A stretch of DNA of 64,000 bases. Origin: an uncultured Pelagibacteraceae bacterium (lineage in GTDB: Bacteria > Pseudomonadota > Alphaproteobacteria > Pelagibacterales > Pelagibacteraceae). The DNA is taken from contig CACABC010000002.1 of NCBI GenBank assembly GCA_902530635.1, positions 53,501-117,500 on the forward strand, written 5' to 3'. This document shows positions 34,607 through 45,986 of the stretch, piece after piece (positions within the stretch are counted from its first letter, which is position 1; the number at the start of each line of letters is the position of its first letter). Under the pieces are notes generated by a model. The model had not been told where the DNA came from and ran no database searches. It worked only from the letters and a program-made list of their open reading frames with translations. A program made the position numbers and the translations under genes.

Positions 34607-35454
34607 TTTGAAGGATCTATTAATTTTTTATTTTTTTGGGATAAAAAACTTTCAAATTTTAGATTTTTTTTTATTTTACAATCTAAGACTTGTTTAAATT
34701 GTTTTTCATTTTCAATACCAATTACATATCCTGAAATATTTTTCACACCATTAATAAATGATAAGCAAGCTGTTAATCCTGATATTCTATTTTTATTTAA
34801 CCAATTATAATAATCTTTCCAAAAAGTTCTCCATCTTTTAAAGTACTTCATTTTTCTTAAGTCTTTAGATAGTAATATTCCTTGTAAAAATATGGATCTA
34901 GCATGTATTTCAATATTTTTTTTTCTAATATTTTGTAAAAAATTTTTATCACAAAAAGTTTGATTAATAATATTTAATGGAACTTGAAGAATATCAAATT
35001 TATACTTTTTTAATAAAATCTTTGCTTCTCTTAAATTATAAACAGAAAATCCAATTTTTTTTATCTTTCCTTTTTTTTTTAGCTCATTTAAATTTAAAAT
35101 ATATTTTTTATATTTATTATTTAGTAAAATATTTGAGTTATGTATCAAAACACAATATAGAGATTTAGTTTTTAAGTCTCTAACAATATTTTTAATTATT
35201 TTTTCTATCCATAGTTCTGCATTTATATTGTTATTAGTAGGAATAGATATTTTTGTTATTACTTTAATTTTATTTAAATTTAATTTTCCTAAAATTTTAT
35301 GTACTCCAGAATAATTTATTGACGTATCTATATATCTAACTTTATTTTTGTTTGAATTTTTAATAATTTTTTTAAATTCGGAAAATCTGATAGATTTTTT
35401 TAAAAAACCGTATTTTTTATTAAGATTTGCAGTACCAAGAATTATTTGTGACAC
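34597..35454 (-). CDS. Aldo/keto reductase in nonulosonate cluster
   Basis: A 285-residue TIM-barrel NAD(P)H oxidoreductase. The catalytic tetrad is partly readable: YIDTSINY (Asp42 and Tyr47), VITKIS (Lys) and VLIHNSN (His). It lies between pseI and the PseF-like/aminotransferase fusion. Relatives are common in Pse/Leg-type loci and probably reduce or oxidise a sugar intermediate; the exact step is not established. It begins 7 bases after pseI. Confidence 0.8.
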   Translation of the reverse strand: MSQIILGTANLNKKYGFLKKSIRFSEFKKIIKNSNKNKVRYIDTSINYSGVHKILGKLNLNKIKVITKISIPTNNNINAELWIEKIIKNIVRDLKTKSLYCVLIHNSNILLNNKYKKYILNLNELKKKGKIKKIGFSVYNLREAKILLKKYKFDILQVPLNIINQTFCDKNFLQNIRKKNIEIHARSIFLQGILLSKDLRKMKYFKRWRTFWKDYYNWLNKNRISGLTACLSFINGVKNISGYVIGIENEKQFKQVLDCKIKKNLKFESFLSQKNKKLIDPSKWK

Positions 35455-35461
35455 GAAAGAT

Positions 35462-36508
35462 TTATTTTATAAAACTTAATTTTAAAGGTGTAGCTTGCAT
35501 AATGTTTTTTTTCGCTGTTTTGCCAATAACTTTTTCAAAGTATTTTGGATGCAAACCATACCCGGGTCTAATAATTTTTATATTGTTGTAATTAATTTTA
35601 TCTCCTTTTTTAATATTTCTAACAACAAATATTGATCTTTTTAATCTTGAATTTTTTATTTCAGTTTTGTCAATTTCAAATTTTTTTTGTCCCAAAGCTT
35701 CCCAGGCAGCAAATGTTTCTTTTACAAGTGCACGAAATTCCTGGGGTGGGAGAGAAAAATCTTTGTCAACACTTCCATCATTATTTTTTAAAACTATATG
35801 TTTTTCAATAATTGTTGCTCCAAACGCAATACTAGCAACAGCTGCGCCAATGCCTTTGGTATGATCAGATAAACCAATTTCACACTTAAGTTTATCTCTT
35901 AATAATTCAATTGATTTTAAATTTGAACTTGATGGATGGGATGGATAACTACTTGTGCATTTTAAAAAAGCAAAATTTTTATTTTTTGTCTTAATGAAAA
36001 TTTTTCTAATTTCCTCAATTTCTCTTAGTTGAGTCATACCTGTTGATACTATTACTGGTTTCATGGTATTTGCTACTTTTTCAATTAGTGGAAAATGATT
36101 ATTTTCAAATGATGCTATTTTGTATGCGGGGCAATCAAGCTTTTCTAAATAATCTAATGATTTAAAATCAAATACAGAGCTAAAACAAATTATTCTATTT
36201 TTTTTTGCAAAATTAAATATCTTTTTGTGCCATTTTTTTGGTGTAATAGCTTTAGTGTATAAATCAAAAAGTTTTTTTCCATTCCATGGGCTTGCTCTGT
36301 CATTAATTCTAAAATAATTTTTTTCAGAGTTTATAGTAATTTCATTTAAATCAAATGTTTGTAGTTTTACTGCGCTTGCTCCAGCTTTTTTAGCACTTCT
36401 AATAATCTTTAAAGCTCTATTTAAGGATCCTTTGTGGTTTCCAGAAATCTCAGCAATTATAAAAGGTTTATGATTTTTGCTTATAATTCTTTTGCCAATT
36501 TTAAACAT
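35462..36508 (-). CDS. pseI: Pseudaminic acid synthase (NeuB family)
   Basis: A 348-residue NeuB-type enzyme that condenses PEP with a 6-deoxy di-N-acyl-amino hexose to form a nonulosonic acid. It has AEISGNHKGSLNRAL at residues 18-32, VSTGMTQLREIEEI, LKCTSSYPSHPSSSNL, GLSDHTKGIG and a C-terminal SAF (antifreeze-like) domain with RSIFVVRNIKKGD and RPGYGLHP. ASFENNHFPLI fits PseI more than NeuB. It overlaps the GNAT gene by 8 bases. Confidence 0.88.
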   Translation of the reverse strand: MFKIGKRIISKNHKPFIIAEISGNHKGSLNRALKIIRSAKKAGASAVKLQTFDLNEITINSEKNYFRINDRASPWNGKKLFDLYTKAITPKKWHKKIFNFAKKNRIICFSSVFDFKSLDYLEKLDCPAYKIASFENNHFPLIEKVANTMKPVIVSTGMTQLREIEEIRKIFIKTKNKNFAFLKCTSSYPSHPSSSNLKSIELLRDKLKCEIGLSDHTKGIGAAVASIAFGATIIEKHIVLKNNDGSVDKDFSLPPQEFRALVKETFAAWEALGQKKFEIDKTEIKNSRLKRSIFVVRNIKKGDKINYNNIKIIRPGYGLHPKYFEKVIGKTAKKNIMQATPLKLSFIK

Positions 36509-36959
36509 ACTTTAATTTCAAAATTTTAATATTTTTTTTAGTTTTGTTAATTATAAAACCTGCAGATTGTAAAGCTCTCAAAGATTTTAGATTATTATTA
36601 AAAACTTTCGCAAAAATTGGTTCCTTTTTTTTATTATATTTTTTGAATTTTTTTATAAATAAATTTAACATTACAGAAGAATAACCCATACCTCTTTGCT
36701 TTGGAGAAATAATATATCCGATTTCTAAATATTTATTTTTTTTTAAATATACTGCTCCACATTTTTTTGCTTTTGAAAAGAAAATCCATAAAAAACCCCT
36801 TAATTTAATTTGATGATTAAACCACTTTGAATGATCAGATAATTTTATTTTTTTTTTATTAAAACTCATTTTTCTAGTTGAAATATTATTTCGTAAATTG
36901 TAAAAATATCTAGAGTCATTTTTTTTTGCTATAGACAATCTAAAATTTTTATTTTTCAA
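36501..36959 (-). CDS. GNAT acetyltransferase, PseH-like
   Basis: A 152-residue GNAT protein with LSIAKKNDSRYFYNLRNN at its start (residues 8-25) and the acetyl-CoA loop ISPKQRGMGYSSVMLNLF, where QRGMGY corresponds to the Q/RxxGxG/A motif. By position between PseC and PseI it is the likely 4-N-acetyltransferase of the UDP-sugar intermediate. It overlaps pseI by 8 bases. A different acyl donor or acceptor position cannot be excluded. Confidence 0.8.
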   Translation of the reverse strand: MKNKNFRLSIAKKNDSRYFYNLRNNISTRKMSFNKKKIKLSDHSKWFNHQIKLRGFLWIFFSKAKKCGAVYLKKNKYLEIGYIISPKQRGMGYSSVMLNLFIKKFKKYNKKKEPIFAKVFNNNLKSLRALQSAGFIINKTKKNIKILKLKYV

Positions 36960-36961
36960 CT

Positions 36962-37150
36962 TTATTTGGAAAGTTTTTTTACTAATTTAGTAATTTTTTT
37001 ATCTTGATTTGAAATCCTATTCAGAATTTTTTTTGCATCTTTTGGAGCATGTTTAAAAGCTAATTTTAATAAACTCATCCAGTTTTCGTTATTTTGTGAT
37101 CGAATTTTTTTAATTTTATTTATGATTTTATTAGAATTATTTTTTTTCAT
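36962..37150 (-). CDS. Small 62-residue protein of unknown function in Pse-like cluster
   Basis: A short basic protein with few hydrophobic residues, no signal peptide and no membrane helix. It contains KKIRSQNNENWMSLLKLAFK (residues 13-32), then KHAPKDAKKILNRIS and a helical C-terminus with DKKITKLVKKLSK. The likely all-helical make-up and its exact packing between pseC (1-base gap) and the GNAT gene (2-base gap) argue that it is a real gene. Similar short proteins seem to recur in nonulosonate loci, but I know of no assigned function; it may bind a partner enzyme. Confidence 0.75.
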   Translation of the reverse strand: MKKNNSNKIINKIKKIRSQNNENWMSLLKLAFKHAPKDAKKILNRISNQDKKITKLVKKLSK

Positions 37151-37151
37151 T

Positions 37152-38309
37152 TTACCTTCTTAAAAGGAAAGCTTTTATTAAATAGCAAATCTTATTAACT
37201 TGTTTTATACTAAGATTATAGTAAATCGGTAAGGAAATTTCATCTTCAAAAAACTTTTCGGCTATTGGGAAATCACCTTTTTTATATCCAAAATTTTTCA
37301 TATAAAATGGCTGTAAATGTATTGGAGTGTAATGAACTTGTAAGAAAATGTTCTTTTTTGCAAGAAAATCAAAAAGTTTCCACTTCTTTTTTCCAATTTT
37401 TTTAAAATTAATTAATAATGGAAATAGATGATAAGCATGATAATTATTTTCTTTGACGTATTGTGTTTTAAAAAAATTTTTACCCTCAAAATTTTTTCTA
37501 TAAATTTTCGCAATTTCATTTCTTTTTTTTACAAATTTATCTAATTTTTTTAATTGACTGATTCCTAATGAGCATTGAATATCCGTGATTCTATAATTGA
37601 ACCCAAGATATTTCATCTGATAATTCCAGGGTTTTTCTTTAATTTTAGTTTTTAACACACCATGTGATCGTAAAATTTTTACCTTATCATGAATTTTTTT
37701 ATCATTAGTTAATACTGCTCCACCCTCTCCAGTGGTTATATTTTTAACTGCATGGTAACTATGGACAGCTATATCGGCATATTTAGAGGCATAATTTTTT
37801 TTGTAATAATATTTAGCTCCAATTGCGTGGCAATTGTCATTTATTAATTTTACATTAAATTTTTTTGTAATAAGAGAAAGTTTTTTCCAGTCACAAGGGT
37901 TCCCAGCAAAATCTGTTGCGATCAGAGCTTTTACTCTTCTTTTATATTTGTTGTACTTTTTTATTTTTTTTTCTACTTCAATTAAATCAATATTAAAATC
38001 TTTTTCATTAATATCTATAAATACTGGTGTAGCACCACAATAAATGACAGCATTAGATGCTGCCAAAAAGCTCATTACTGAACACAATATTATATCATTT
38101 TTTTTCCATCCTAATGCTAAACCGCATAAATGAAGACCAGCAGTTCCATTGATAACAGCACAAGAATATCTAGATCCAAATTTTTTGTTTAAAACCTTCT
38201 CAAATTTTGTAACTTGTGGTCCTTGAGTTAACTTTTTACTTCTTAGTGTTGAAATAACAGATTTTTCATCGAGTTTATCGATGTACTGTTTACCGTAAGT
38301 GATTGTCAT
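37152..38309 (-). CDS. pseC: UDP-4-keto-6-deoxy-sugar aminotransferase, PseC-like
   Basis: A 385-residue DegT/DnrJ/EryC1-type PLP enzyme. It has INGTAGLHLCGLALGWKKND, FLAASNAVIYCGATPVFID, the PLP lysine in HSYHAVKNITTGEGG, and the closing LQVHYTPIHLQPFY. It should aminate the PseB product to UDP-4-amino-4,6-dideoxy-N-acetyl-altrosamine. It lies 3 bases after pseB and one base before the 62-residue gene, consistent with the standard Pse order. Confidence 0.88.
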   Translation of the reverse strand: MTITYGKQYIDKLDEKSVISTLRSKKLTQGPQVTKFEKVLNKKFGSRYSCAVINGTAGLHLCGLALGWKKNDIILCSVMSFLAASNAVIYCGATPVFIDINEKDFNIDLIEVEKKIKKYNKYKRRVKALIATDFAGNPCDWKKLSLITKKFNVKLINDNCHAIGAKYYYKKNYASKYADIAVHSYHAVKNITTGEGGAVLTNDKKIHDKVKILRSHGVLKTKIKEKPWNYQMKYLGFNYRITDIQCSLGISQLKKLDKFVKKRNEIAKIYRKNFEGKNFFKTQYVKENNYHAYHLFPLLINFKKIGKKKWKLFDFLAKKNIFLQVHYTPIHLQPFYMKNFGYKKGDFPIAEKFFEDEISLPIYYNLSIKQVNKICYLIKAFLLRR

Positions 38310-38312
38310 TAA

Positions 38313-40176
<1,864 letters not shown>

Positions 40177-40182
40177 TCAAAC

Positions 40183-41973
40183 CTAATTTCTATTTGCTGT
40201 AATTAATTTATTAAAGCTTGGATCACTTCTTCTAAGTACATTGAACTTTCCAAACTTTTTTACCTTGGAATTTTCTAAAAATAGAATTTTATCACAATTT
40301 TTTAACGAATTTAAACGATGAGTTACAAAAATGAGAGTGGCTTTTTTAAAATTCTTTTTAATATTTTTCAGAACTTTAACTTCTGAAATTGTATCTAAAG
40401 CATTAGTTGCCTCATCAAATATAATAATTTCAGGATTGTTATATAGGGCTCTAGCGATAACAATTTTTTGTTCCTGCCCACCACTTAGTCGCAAACCACT
40501 ATCACCTAATTTTGTATTGTATTTAAATCTTAATTTTTTTACATGTTTTTCTAAATCTACAATTTTACAAAGTTTTTTTATATTCTTTAAATGGTTTTTT
40601 TTACTTTTTTCACCTAGAGATATGTTGTTTATTATTGTGTCATTAATAATGTATCTTTCCTGTGTCGCATAACCAATTTTCTTTTTCCACTGATTATTTT
40701 CAAAAATTTCTATTGGTTTTCCATCTAAATTTATATCTCCATCTTCTTTTTTTAATAAACCACTCAAAATATTTATAAATGTTGACTTTCCAACGCCCGT
40801 TTTTCCACATACACCTATAAATTCTCCCTTTTTAATTTTTGCTGTAATATTAATTTTGTTTCTAGAATTTTTATATTTGTATCTTAAATTTTTAATTATT
40901 AAATACTTATTGAATCTAATATTTTTAGAGTAACTTTTAATTTTATTCTTTTCTTTAAAATTAATTATTTTTTTTAAGTCTGGATAAATTTTGTTGTAGA
41001 TATCTGAATGAAACCTTATTTGAAGAACTTGTAGATAGATTTCTTGTATACCTGGTATAATTCTTCTTAAAGAAATAGCTATTACGCCAAGCACTGGAAT
41101 TATATTTTTTAAATCTTCAGACTGAAAAAATAAAATTAAAGATATAATTAAAATGCCACCATACGCAATTACTTCGATAAAATAAGATGGCAATATGCTA
41201 TAAAAATTTTGTTGAACATTTGCATTTTTATAAAGTTTTGCAGAAAAATTAAAATTATTTGCAAAATAATTATTTTTGAATAATTTTAGTTGCTGGATAA
41301 CTCCAAACGCATCACCTAAAGATTTAGAAAATCCTTCAAAATATTTAGAATAATTTTTTGATATTTGATCATATTTTTTACTAACTTTTTTATAAAATAA
41401 AAAGTAATAACCTAATAATATAATTGCTAAAATTATAATAATAGTGGATTGGTAAAGAAGGAGAAAAGTAAAAATTATCGATGTAGTTAGTATTTGAGAA
41501 AATATAAGAATGTATGGTGATAGAGTTCCTGATATTAAATTCTCAACATACGTTGTACATTTTTGGATCAATAGTGATTTATTTTGTGAAGAAAAAAAAC
41601 TATATGGTTGTTTTAAATAAAAGTTAAAAACTTCACTTGTCATTTCATAAATTAGTTTTCTTGAGAAATTTATTGAAAAAATTTTAGAAATAAATCTTAT
41701 AAGTTGATTTAGAAAAATTAGAGTAAAGGAAACTAACCCCAAAAAAATTAAAAATTCATTATTATCATATCCTAGAAAATTATTTATTTTTCTCAAATAA
41801 AGATTTTCATTTAATAAATTTGGATCCACTAATAGTGAGAGAAATGGGATAACCGAAACGACTCCTATCAAGTCTAAAGCGCTTGATAGAAATGCTAAAA
41901 ATATAACAAAAAATAAATAATATTTATTTTTTTTATCCAACAATGAAAAAATGTTATTTATTTTTTTAAACAT
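40183..41973 (-). CDS. ABC exporter/flippase, PglK/MsbA-like
   Basis: A 596-residue half-transporter. Residues 1-320 hold about five to six membrane helices (first at 17-39, with others near 60, 150, 170-200 and 260-285). The ATPase domain has Walker A GKTGVGKS at 390-397, LSGGQ at 496-500, IIFDEATNALD as Walker B/D-loop, and the switch His in THRLNS. In this context it probably flips a lipid-linked oligosaccharide across the inner membrane, as PglK does. It is the only transport ATPase in the island part visible here; no Wzx/Wzy pair was recognised. Confidence 0.85.
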   Translation of the reverse strand: MFKKINNIFSLLDKKNKYYLFFVIFLAFLSSALDLIGVVSVIPFLSLLVDPNLLNENLYLRKINNFLGYDNNEFLIFLGLVSFTLIFLNQLIRFISKIFSINFSRKLIYEMTSEVFNFYLKQPYSFFSSQNKSLLIQKCTTYVENLISGTLSPYILIFSQILTTSIIFTFLLLYQSTIIIILAIILLGYYFLFYKKVSKKYDQISKNYSKYFEGFSKSLGDAFGVIQQLKLFKNNYFANNFNFSAKLYKNANVQQNFYSILPSYFIEVIAYGGILIISLILFFQSEDLKNIIPVLGVIAISLRRIIPGIQEIYLQVLQIRFHSDIYNKIYPDLKKIINFKEKNKIKSYSKNIRFNKYLIIKNLRYKYKNSRNKINITAKIKKGEFIGVCGKTGVGKSTFINILSGLLKKEDGDINLDGKPIEIFENNQWKKKIGYATQERYIINDTIINNISLGEKSKKNHLKNIKKLCKIVDLEKHVKKLRFKYNTKLGDSGLRLSGGQEQKIVIARALYNNPEIIIFDEATNALDTISEVKVLKNIKKNFKKATLIFVTHRLNSLKNCDKILFLENSKVKKFGKFNVLRRSDPSFNKLITANRN

Positions 41974-41974
41974 T

Positions 41975-43129
41975 TTAATTAAATAAATTTATATTTTTTT
42001 TTATAAAATATTCAGAAATAAAAAAACTTGGTGAAAATAAATTTTTAGTTTTTTCAGTAAAAGGTACTTTAAATGAGTCTTGTAGTTCTTTATCAAAATT
42101 AAATTTTCCACATCTAAAATTTGTCATTTCGCTAACAGCATTAAAAATTTCATCTGGAGAATTTTCAATTAATTCTAAATTAAATTTATTATACTGATTA
42201 GTTTCATCAAAAATACCAACTGGGGTTTCTTCATTTTTGAATTTAAAATTAAGATCAATTAATTTTTTGTAAGGTATATATTTTTTATTTTTTTTATCAA
42301 AAACTTTTTTGAATATTACTACTACGTTATTTTGAAAAGTGAACAAATTTGGAGGGTGTATCCAATTTGTGTATACAATAGGTTTTTGAAAGTTCATTGC
42401 TAATATGTCAGGTCCTGAACCTGTTCCAATATAAATATCGCAATTCTTCATTAACAATAAATCATTTTTTTCATTTCTAAATTTAGAAAATGTATAGTCA
42501 AATATCTTTTTATCTGAACACCTTTTTTCGGCTTTTGAACCAAACCTAACTAGTTGAAAGTTTTTTTTTAAAAAGGGTGTTAGCGCTAACTCAAAGTTAG
42601 ATATATTTTCGTTTCTATAACTGTGATGACTACTTTCTAAATTACTTATTTTTTTTTTATAGGCACTATCACGACAACTAAAAAGTAAGTATTTTTTTTT
42701 TAATAAATTATTAATTTCATTATCAGTACTTTTATTATTGCTAATATCAAAATAAATCTTATTTTGGTTATATAGTTTTTTATATACACAATTATCTCGG
42801 TGAATATATCCATGAATTAAAATATTTTTTATATTATCAGTATATAAATTTGATTTGTAATAAAAATAATAAATAATATTGTAAAAAATATTTAATTTCT
42901 TTTTCATAATTATAGAAAAGGCTTTAAGAAAAATTTCTAAATTTACTATTTTTTTTTTGAAAAATAAGTGCGAAGGATCAATAATAATTTCAAATTTTTT
43001 ATTTTCTTTGGAAAGATATAATAAATTAATCAATCCTCCTAAGATTGATGGATCGATATAAATAAATTTTTTATTTTTTAAAAATGGATTTAGCATAAAG
43101 AAAGTAATTTTTTTTAAAAGGCGTCTCAC
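41975..43129 (-). CDS. TIGR04372-like glycosyltransferase (first of two)
   Basis: A 384-residue protein related in pattern to the TIGR04372 glycosyltransferase family: LFSCRDSAYKKK, SSHHSYRNENISNF, FQLVRFGSKAEKR, and the donor-site segment CDIYIGTGSGPDILAMNFQKP followed by PIVYTNW and a late ISEYFI. It lies one base before the ABC exporter and 4 bases after its larger neighbour. It is more divergent than the next gene. Donor and acceptor unknown. Confidence 0.68.
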   Translation of the reverse strand: MRRLLKKITFFMLNPFLKNKKFIYIDPSILGGLINLLYLSKENKKFEIIIDPSHLFFKKKIVNLEIFLKAFSIIMKKKLNIFYNIIYYFYYKSNLYTDNIKNILIHGYIHRDNCVYKKLYNQNKIYFDISNNKSTDNEINNLLKKKYLLFSCRDSAYKKKISNLESSHHSYRNENISNFELALTPFLKKNFQLVRFGSKAEKRCSDKKIFDYTFSKFRNEKNDLLLMKNCDIYIGTGSGPDILAMNFQKPIVYTNWIHPPNLFTFQNNVVVIFKKVFDKKNKKYIPYKKLIDLNFKFKNEETPVGIFDETNQYNKFNLELIENSPDEIFNAVSEMTNFRCGKFNFDKELQDSFKVPFTEKTKNLFSPSFFISEYFIKKNINLFN

Positions 43130-43133
43130 AAAT

Positions 43134-44534
43134 CTAAAGATATTTATTTATATATGATGAGCTAAAATGTGCTAGAGGTAGTAATCTGTTTTTATTATAA
43201 AAATTGTTTTTAAAAAAAATGTTCTTAAATTTTTTATTTAAATGGATAAAATCTTTTTTTTCTTTATTATTTCCTGAAACTAGATTGAGCATTTCATCAA
43301 CTGATACTAAAATTTCATCTTCTGTGTTTTCTAAAACTTTCAGTTTTTTTGATAAAAATTGTTTGGAAGTATGTGTATATCCTATTTTTTTTATCGAATA
43401 TGATTCTCCTATTGAAATTATTTGATTTTTTTCATTAAGCACTGTTTTAGGTAAAAAAATTGAGTTATGATTAAATGAATAGTAATCCATAAATGGTAGA
43501 TAATTGGTTATAAGTATCGGTGTTTTAAAAAAACTTGCTGCAGTCCAAAATCCTGATGATGTGCCAATCACAAATTTACTGGTAGCTGCTAAAAAAATGT
43601 CCATAAACTCAGAATTTAGATTGGAGAAGGGATAATCAATTAAACCTTCAAGTTTTGGAAGAGGTGTCATGCTTTTATTGCCTATTCTAAAAACTAGACC
43701 ACCTTTTGATATGATTTTTTTAACTGATTTTAAATAATTTTTTGGGTTTACATTTCTAAAGGATTGATCATCAGAAATTTTACTTTCTCTAACGTGTAAA
43801 GCAACATACCACTTGTACTTATCTAGATTATGCTTTTTTAACAATTCTCTACCTTTATTTAAATAATTTTTTTCAATTTTAAAATAATTAAATTTTAAAT
43901 TTTTATTTTTTTGTCTGTGTTGATTTATTAAATTTTCTGTTACTGGCCATGGATAATATTTATTTTTATATGGTAATGTTATTTCAATAGGAGTTTTGTG
44001 GTAATAAATTTTATTTATATTTTTGAAGTATGAAAAACTGTTTTGATTAAAGTTTAAAAATGGCTTGAAAAATCTAAACAAAAAAAAATTTGTTATTTTG
44101 TCATACTTTTTAATAAATATTTTTGGTTTACTAAATATTTTTTGAATATTAATTCGATTGTATAAATATGCAAAAACTGTTCTGTAATTACCAAAACTTC
44201 CAGTGATTCTGCAAGAAGGTATGATCTGATTCTTTAAAAAAAAGTTAAATTTTTTTTTTGGTTCCCATAAATACTTTGTTTCTTCAAAATCTTCAATATC
44301 ATTGTAACCTTTTTCTATTTTCCCTTTTTCTAAATTTAACTTTGATCTAAAAAATACTACTGCAGGATTTTTTAATAGTATATTATTATTTAAACTCTCT
44401 ATTTCTTTTAAACTTTTCTCATTTTTAAGTTTTTTAATAACACTTTCTTCTTTAAATGACGCGTAAAATATTAAAAAAAGAGAATTTAACTTTTTTTTAA
44501 AATGTCCTAATAAATTTAAATTAGTTTCTTTCAT
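43134..44534 (-). CDS. TIGR04372-family glycosyltransferase (second of two)
   Basis: A 466-residue member of the TIGR04372 family. It shows WYVALHVRESKISDDQSFRN with the RES/D signature, SVKKIISKGGLVFRIGNKSM, YPFSNLNSEFMDIFLAAT, and FVIGTSSGFWTAASFFKTPILITNY. The first 230 residues are less conserved. The end overlaps with no neighbour and the start lies 14 bases inside the downstream end of an SDR gene (44521-45294). With its smaller neighbour it probably adds residues to the surface glycan. Confidence 0.75.
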   Translation of the reverse strand: MKETNLNLLGHFKKKLNSLFLIFYASFKEESVIKKLKNEKSLKEIESLNNNILLKNPAVVFFRSKLNLEKGKIEKGYNDIEDFEETKYLWEPKKKFNFFLKNQIIPSCRITGSFGNYRTVFAYLYNRINIQKIFSKPKIFIKKYDKITNFFLFRFFKPFLNFNQNSFSYFKNINKIYYHKTPIEITLPYKNKYYPWPVTENLINQHRQKNKNLKFNYFKIEKNYLNKGRELLKKHNLDKYKWYVALHVRESKISDDQSFRNVNPKNYLKSVKKIISKGGLVFRIGNKSMTPLPKLEGLIDYPFSNLNSEFMDIFLAATSKFVIGTSSGFWTAASFFKTPILITNYLPFMDYYSFNHNSIFLPKTVLNEKNQIISIGESYSIKKIGYTHTSKQFLSKKLKVLENTEDEILVSVDEMLNLVSGNNKEKKDFIHLNKKFKNIFFKNNFYNKNRLLPLAHFSSSYINKYL

Positions 44535-45294
44535 TTAAATTTTTGAAAATAAAATTTTTTATTTTTTTATTACCGATTATTTTAGTTAAAGTTGGTTTAT
44601 TAATTTTATAGTTATTTTTGTATTGAATTTTATTTTTTTGATTTTGGTTCAAATTATTATTTTTTAAGCTCTTGTAGTAAAAAACTTTTTTTCCAACTAC
44701 ATTAAATATACCTTTTTTTTCTTTTTGTACTATTTTTAAAATAAAGTTTGCAGTGTCAGAAAATAATATTGGTTGAAAATAATTGTTGTAGTTTCTCTTT
44801 CTCATTTCTAACAGCCATTTGATTAAAGAATTATTTAAAATTACATTTTTGGATGGCCTGATAATAGAAATCTTTTTATTATATTTTTTTCCTTTTTTAT
44901 TTAAAATTTTTTTCTCAGCAAGTAATCTTAGATTTCCGTATAAAGAATTTTTATTATAGATTGACATGGTTGAGAGATAAATAACAAATATATTTTTCTT
45001 AATTAATTCTTTAATTAAATATGGAATAGCAATTCCGCTAATATTTTTTGCATTTTTATATTCTCTTTTACTGTTATTTTCTCCATCTATACCTGCAAGA
45101 ATAATAGCTGAATTTATATCATCAGGAATACTTATTTTTTTTAAATCTAAAAGATTTAGAAATATATTTTTATTATTCATCTTTTTTTTTCTTCTTGTAG
45201 TCAATAAATAATTAATCTTCTTTTCTTTAAATTTTTTTACTAAATATCTTGACATTTTCGAATCTCCCCCAACTATGAGAGTTTTTTTTTTCAT
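44521..45294 (-). CDS. Divergent SDR-like nucleotide-sugar protein
   Basis: A 257-residue Rossmann protein of the RmlD/epimerase type. The glycine-rich strand is VGGDSKMSRYLV (residues 8-19), with a strand LSTMSIYNKNSLYGNLRLLAEK. The usual YxxxK is YGNLR here, so the catalytic lysine seems replaced by arginine. The C-terminal domain is short and basic. It may have lost redox activity or may be an unusual reductase. It overlaps the TIGR04372 gene by 14 bases. Confidence 0.62.
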   Translation of the reverse strand: MKKKTLIVGGDSKMSRYLVKKFKEKKINYLLTTRRKKKMNNKNIFLNLLDLKKISIPDDINSAIILAGIDGENNSKREYKNAKNISGIAIPYLIKELIKKNIFVIYLSTMSIYNKNSLYGNLRLLAEKKILNKKGKKYNKKISIIRPSKNVILNNSLIKWLLEMRKRNYNNYFQPILFSDTANFILKIVQKEKKGIFNVVGKKVFYYKSLKNNNLNQNQKNKIQYKNNYKINKPTLTKIIGNKKIKNFIFKNLNERN

Positions 45295-45314
45295 TTTAAA
45301 TTATGATTTAAATA

Positions 45315-45980
45315 TTATTCAAAATAGATGAACTCGTAGTCTCCGTTATAACCCGCTTGTTTGAAGATCCATTTCCATTCATCATCATCGTAGAAACTTT
45401 CAGCTGTTAAAGCCCAACATTGCAAGTTAAAAAGTTCTTTTTCGTTTCTGTATCCTTCAACCATTACATATTTTTTTTTTCCAACTCTTTGAATTTCTTT
45501 CAGTGATTTAATTAAACTATTTAATTTCAAATTATGAAGGCAAGCAAAAGTCATAACAAGATCAAAAGATTTTTTTTTAAAAGGAAACTTTTTTGTAGCA
45601 TTATGTAGAAATAGATATTTCTTTATTTCTTTTTTTGAGTTTTTAATTCCATATCTAGAAACATCAAAACCACTTATTGTAAGACCTGGCAGAATTTTTT
45701 TCATTTCGTAAAGTAAAAAACCTTTCCCACAGCCAACATCTAAAACAGAGGAATTATCTTTTAGTTTATATTTTTTAATCATTTTTTTTGCAACGCTAGA
45801 CCATCTTCCTGGAATATACTTGTATCCTCCATAACCATAACTTCTTTTTCCATCCCAGTAATCGTATTCGAACTTTCTTGCCTTCTTCATGCACTTAACT
45901 TTTTCATTTATCATTCTTTCTAAATAATCTCTTTTAGTTGATTGATGCAAACTGGTTATAAGATTAAAAAATTTTCCCAT
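45315..45980 (-). CDS. Class I SAM-dependent methyltransferase
   Basis: A 221-residue methyltransferase with motif I VLDVGCGKGFLL (residues 80-91), SGFDVSRYGIKNSK as the acidic strand 2, and FDLVMTFACLHNLK as motif IV/V. It probably methylates a sugar hydroxyl or small precursor of the glycan. It sits 6 bases after an SDR and 20 bases before another. No specific family could be named. Confidence 0.8.
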   Translation of the reverse strand: MGKFFNLITSLHQSTKRDYLERMINEKVKCMKKARKFEYDYWDGKRSYGYGGYKYIPGRWSSVAKKMIKKYKLKDNSSVLDVGCGKGFLLYEMKKILPGLTISGFDVSRYGIKNSKKEIKKYLFLHNATKKFPFKKKSFDLVMTFACLHNLKLNSLIKSLKEIQRVGKKKYVMVEGYRNEKELFNLQCWALTAESFYDDDEWKWIFKQAGYNGDYEFIYFE

Positions 45981-45986
45981 TTTTTT

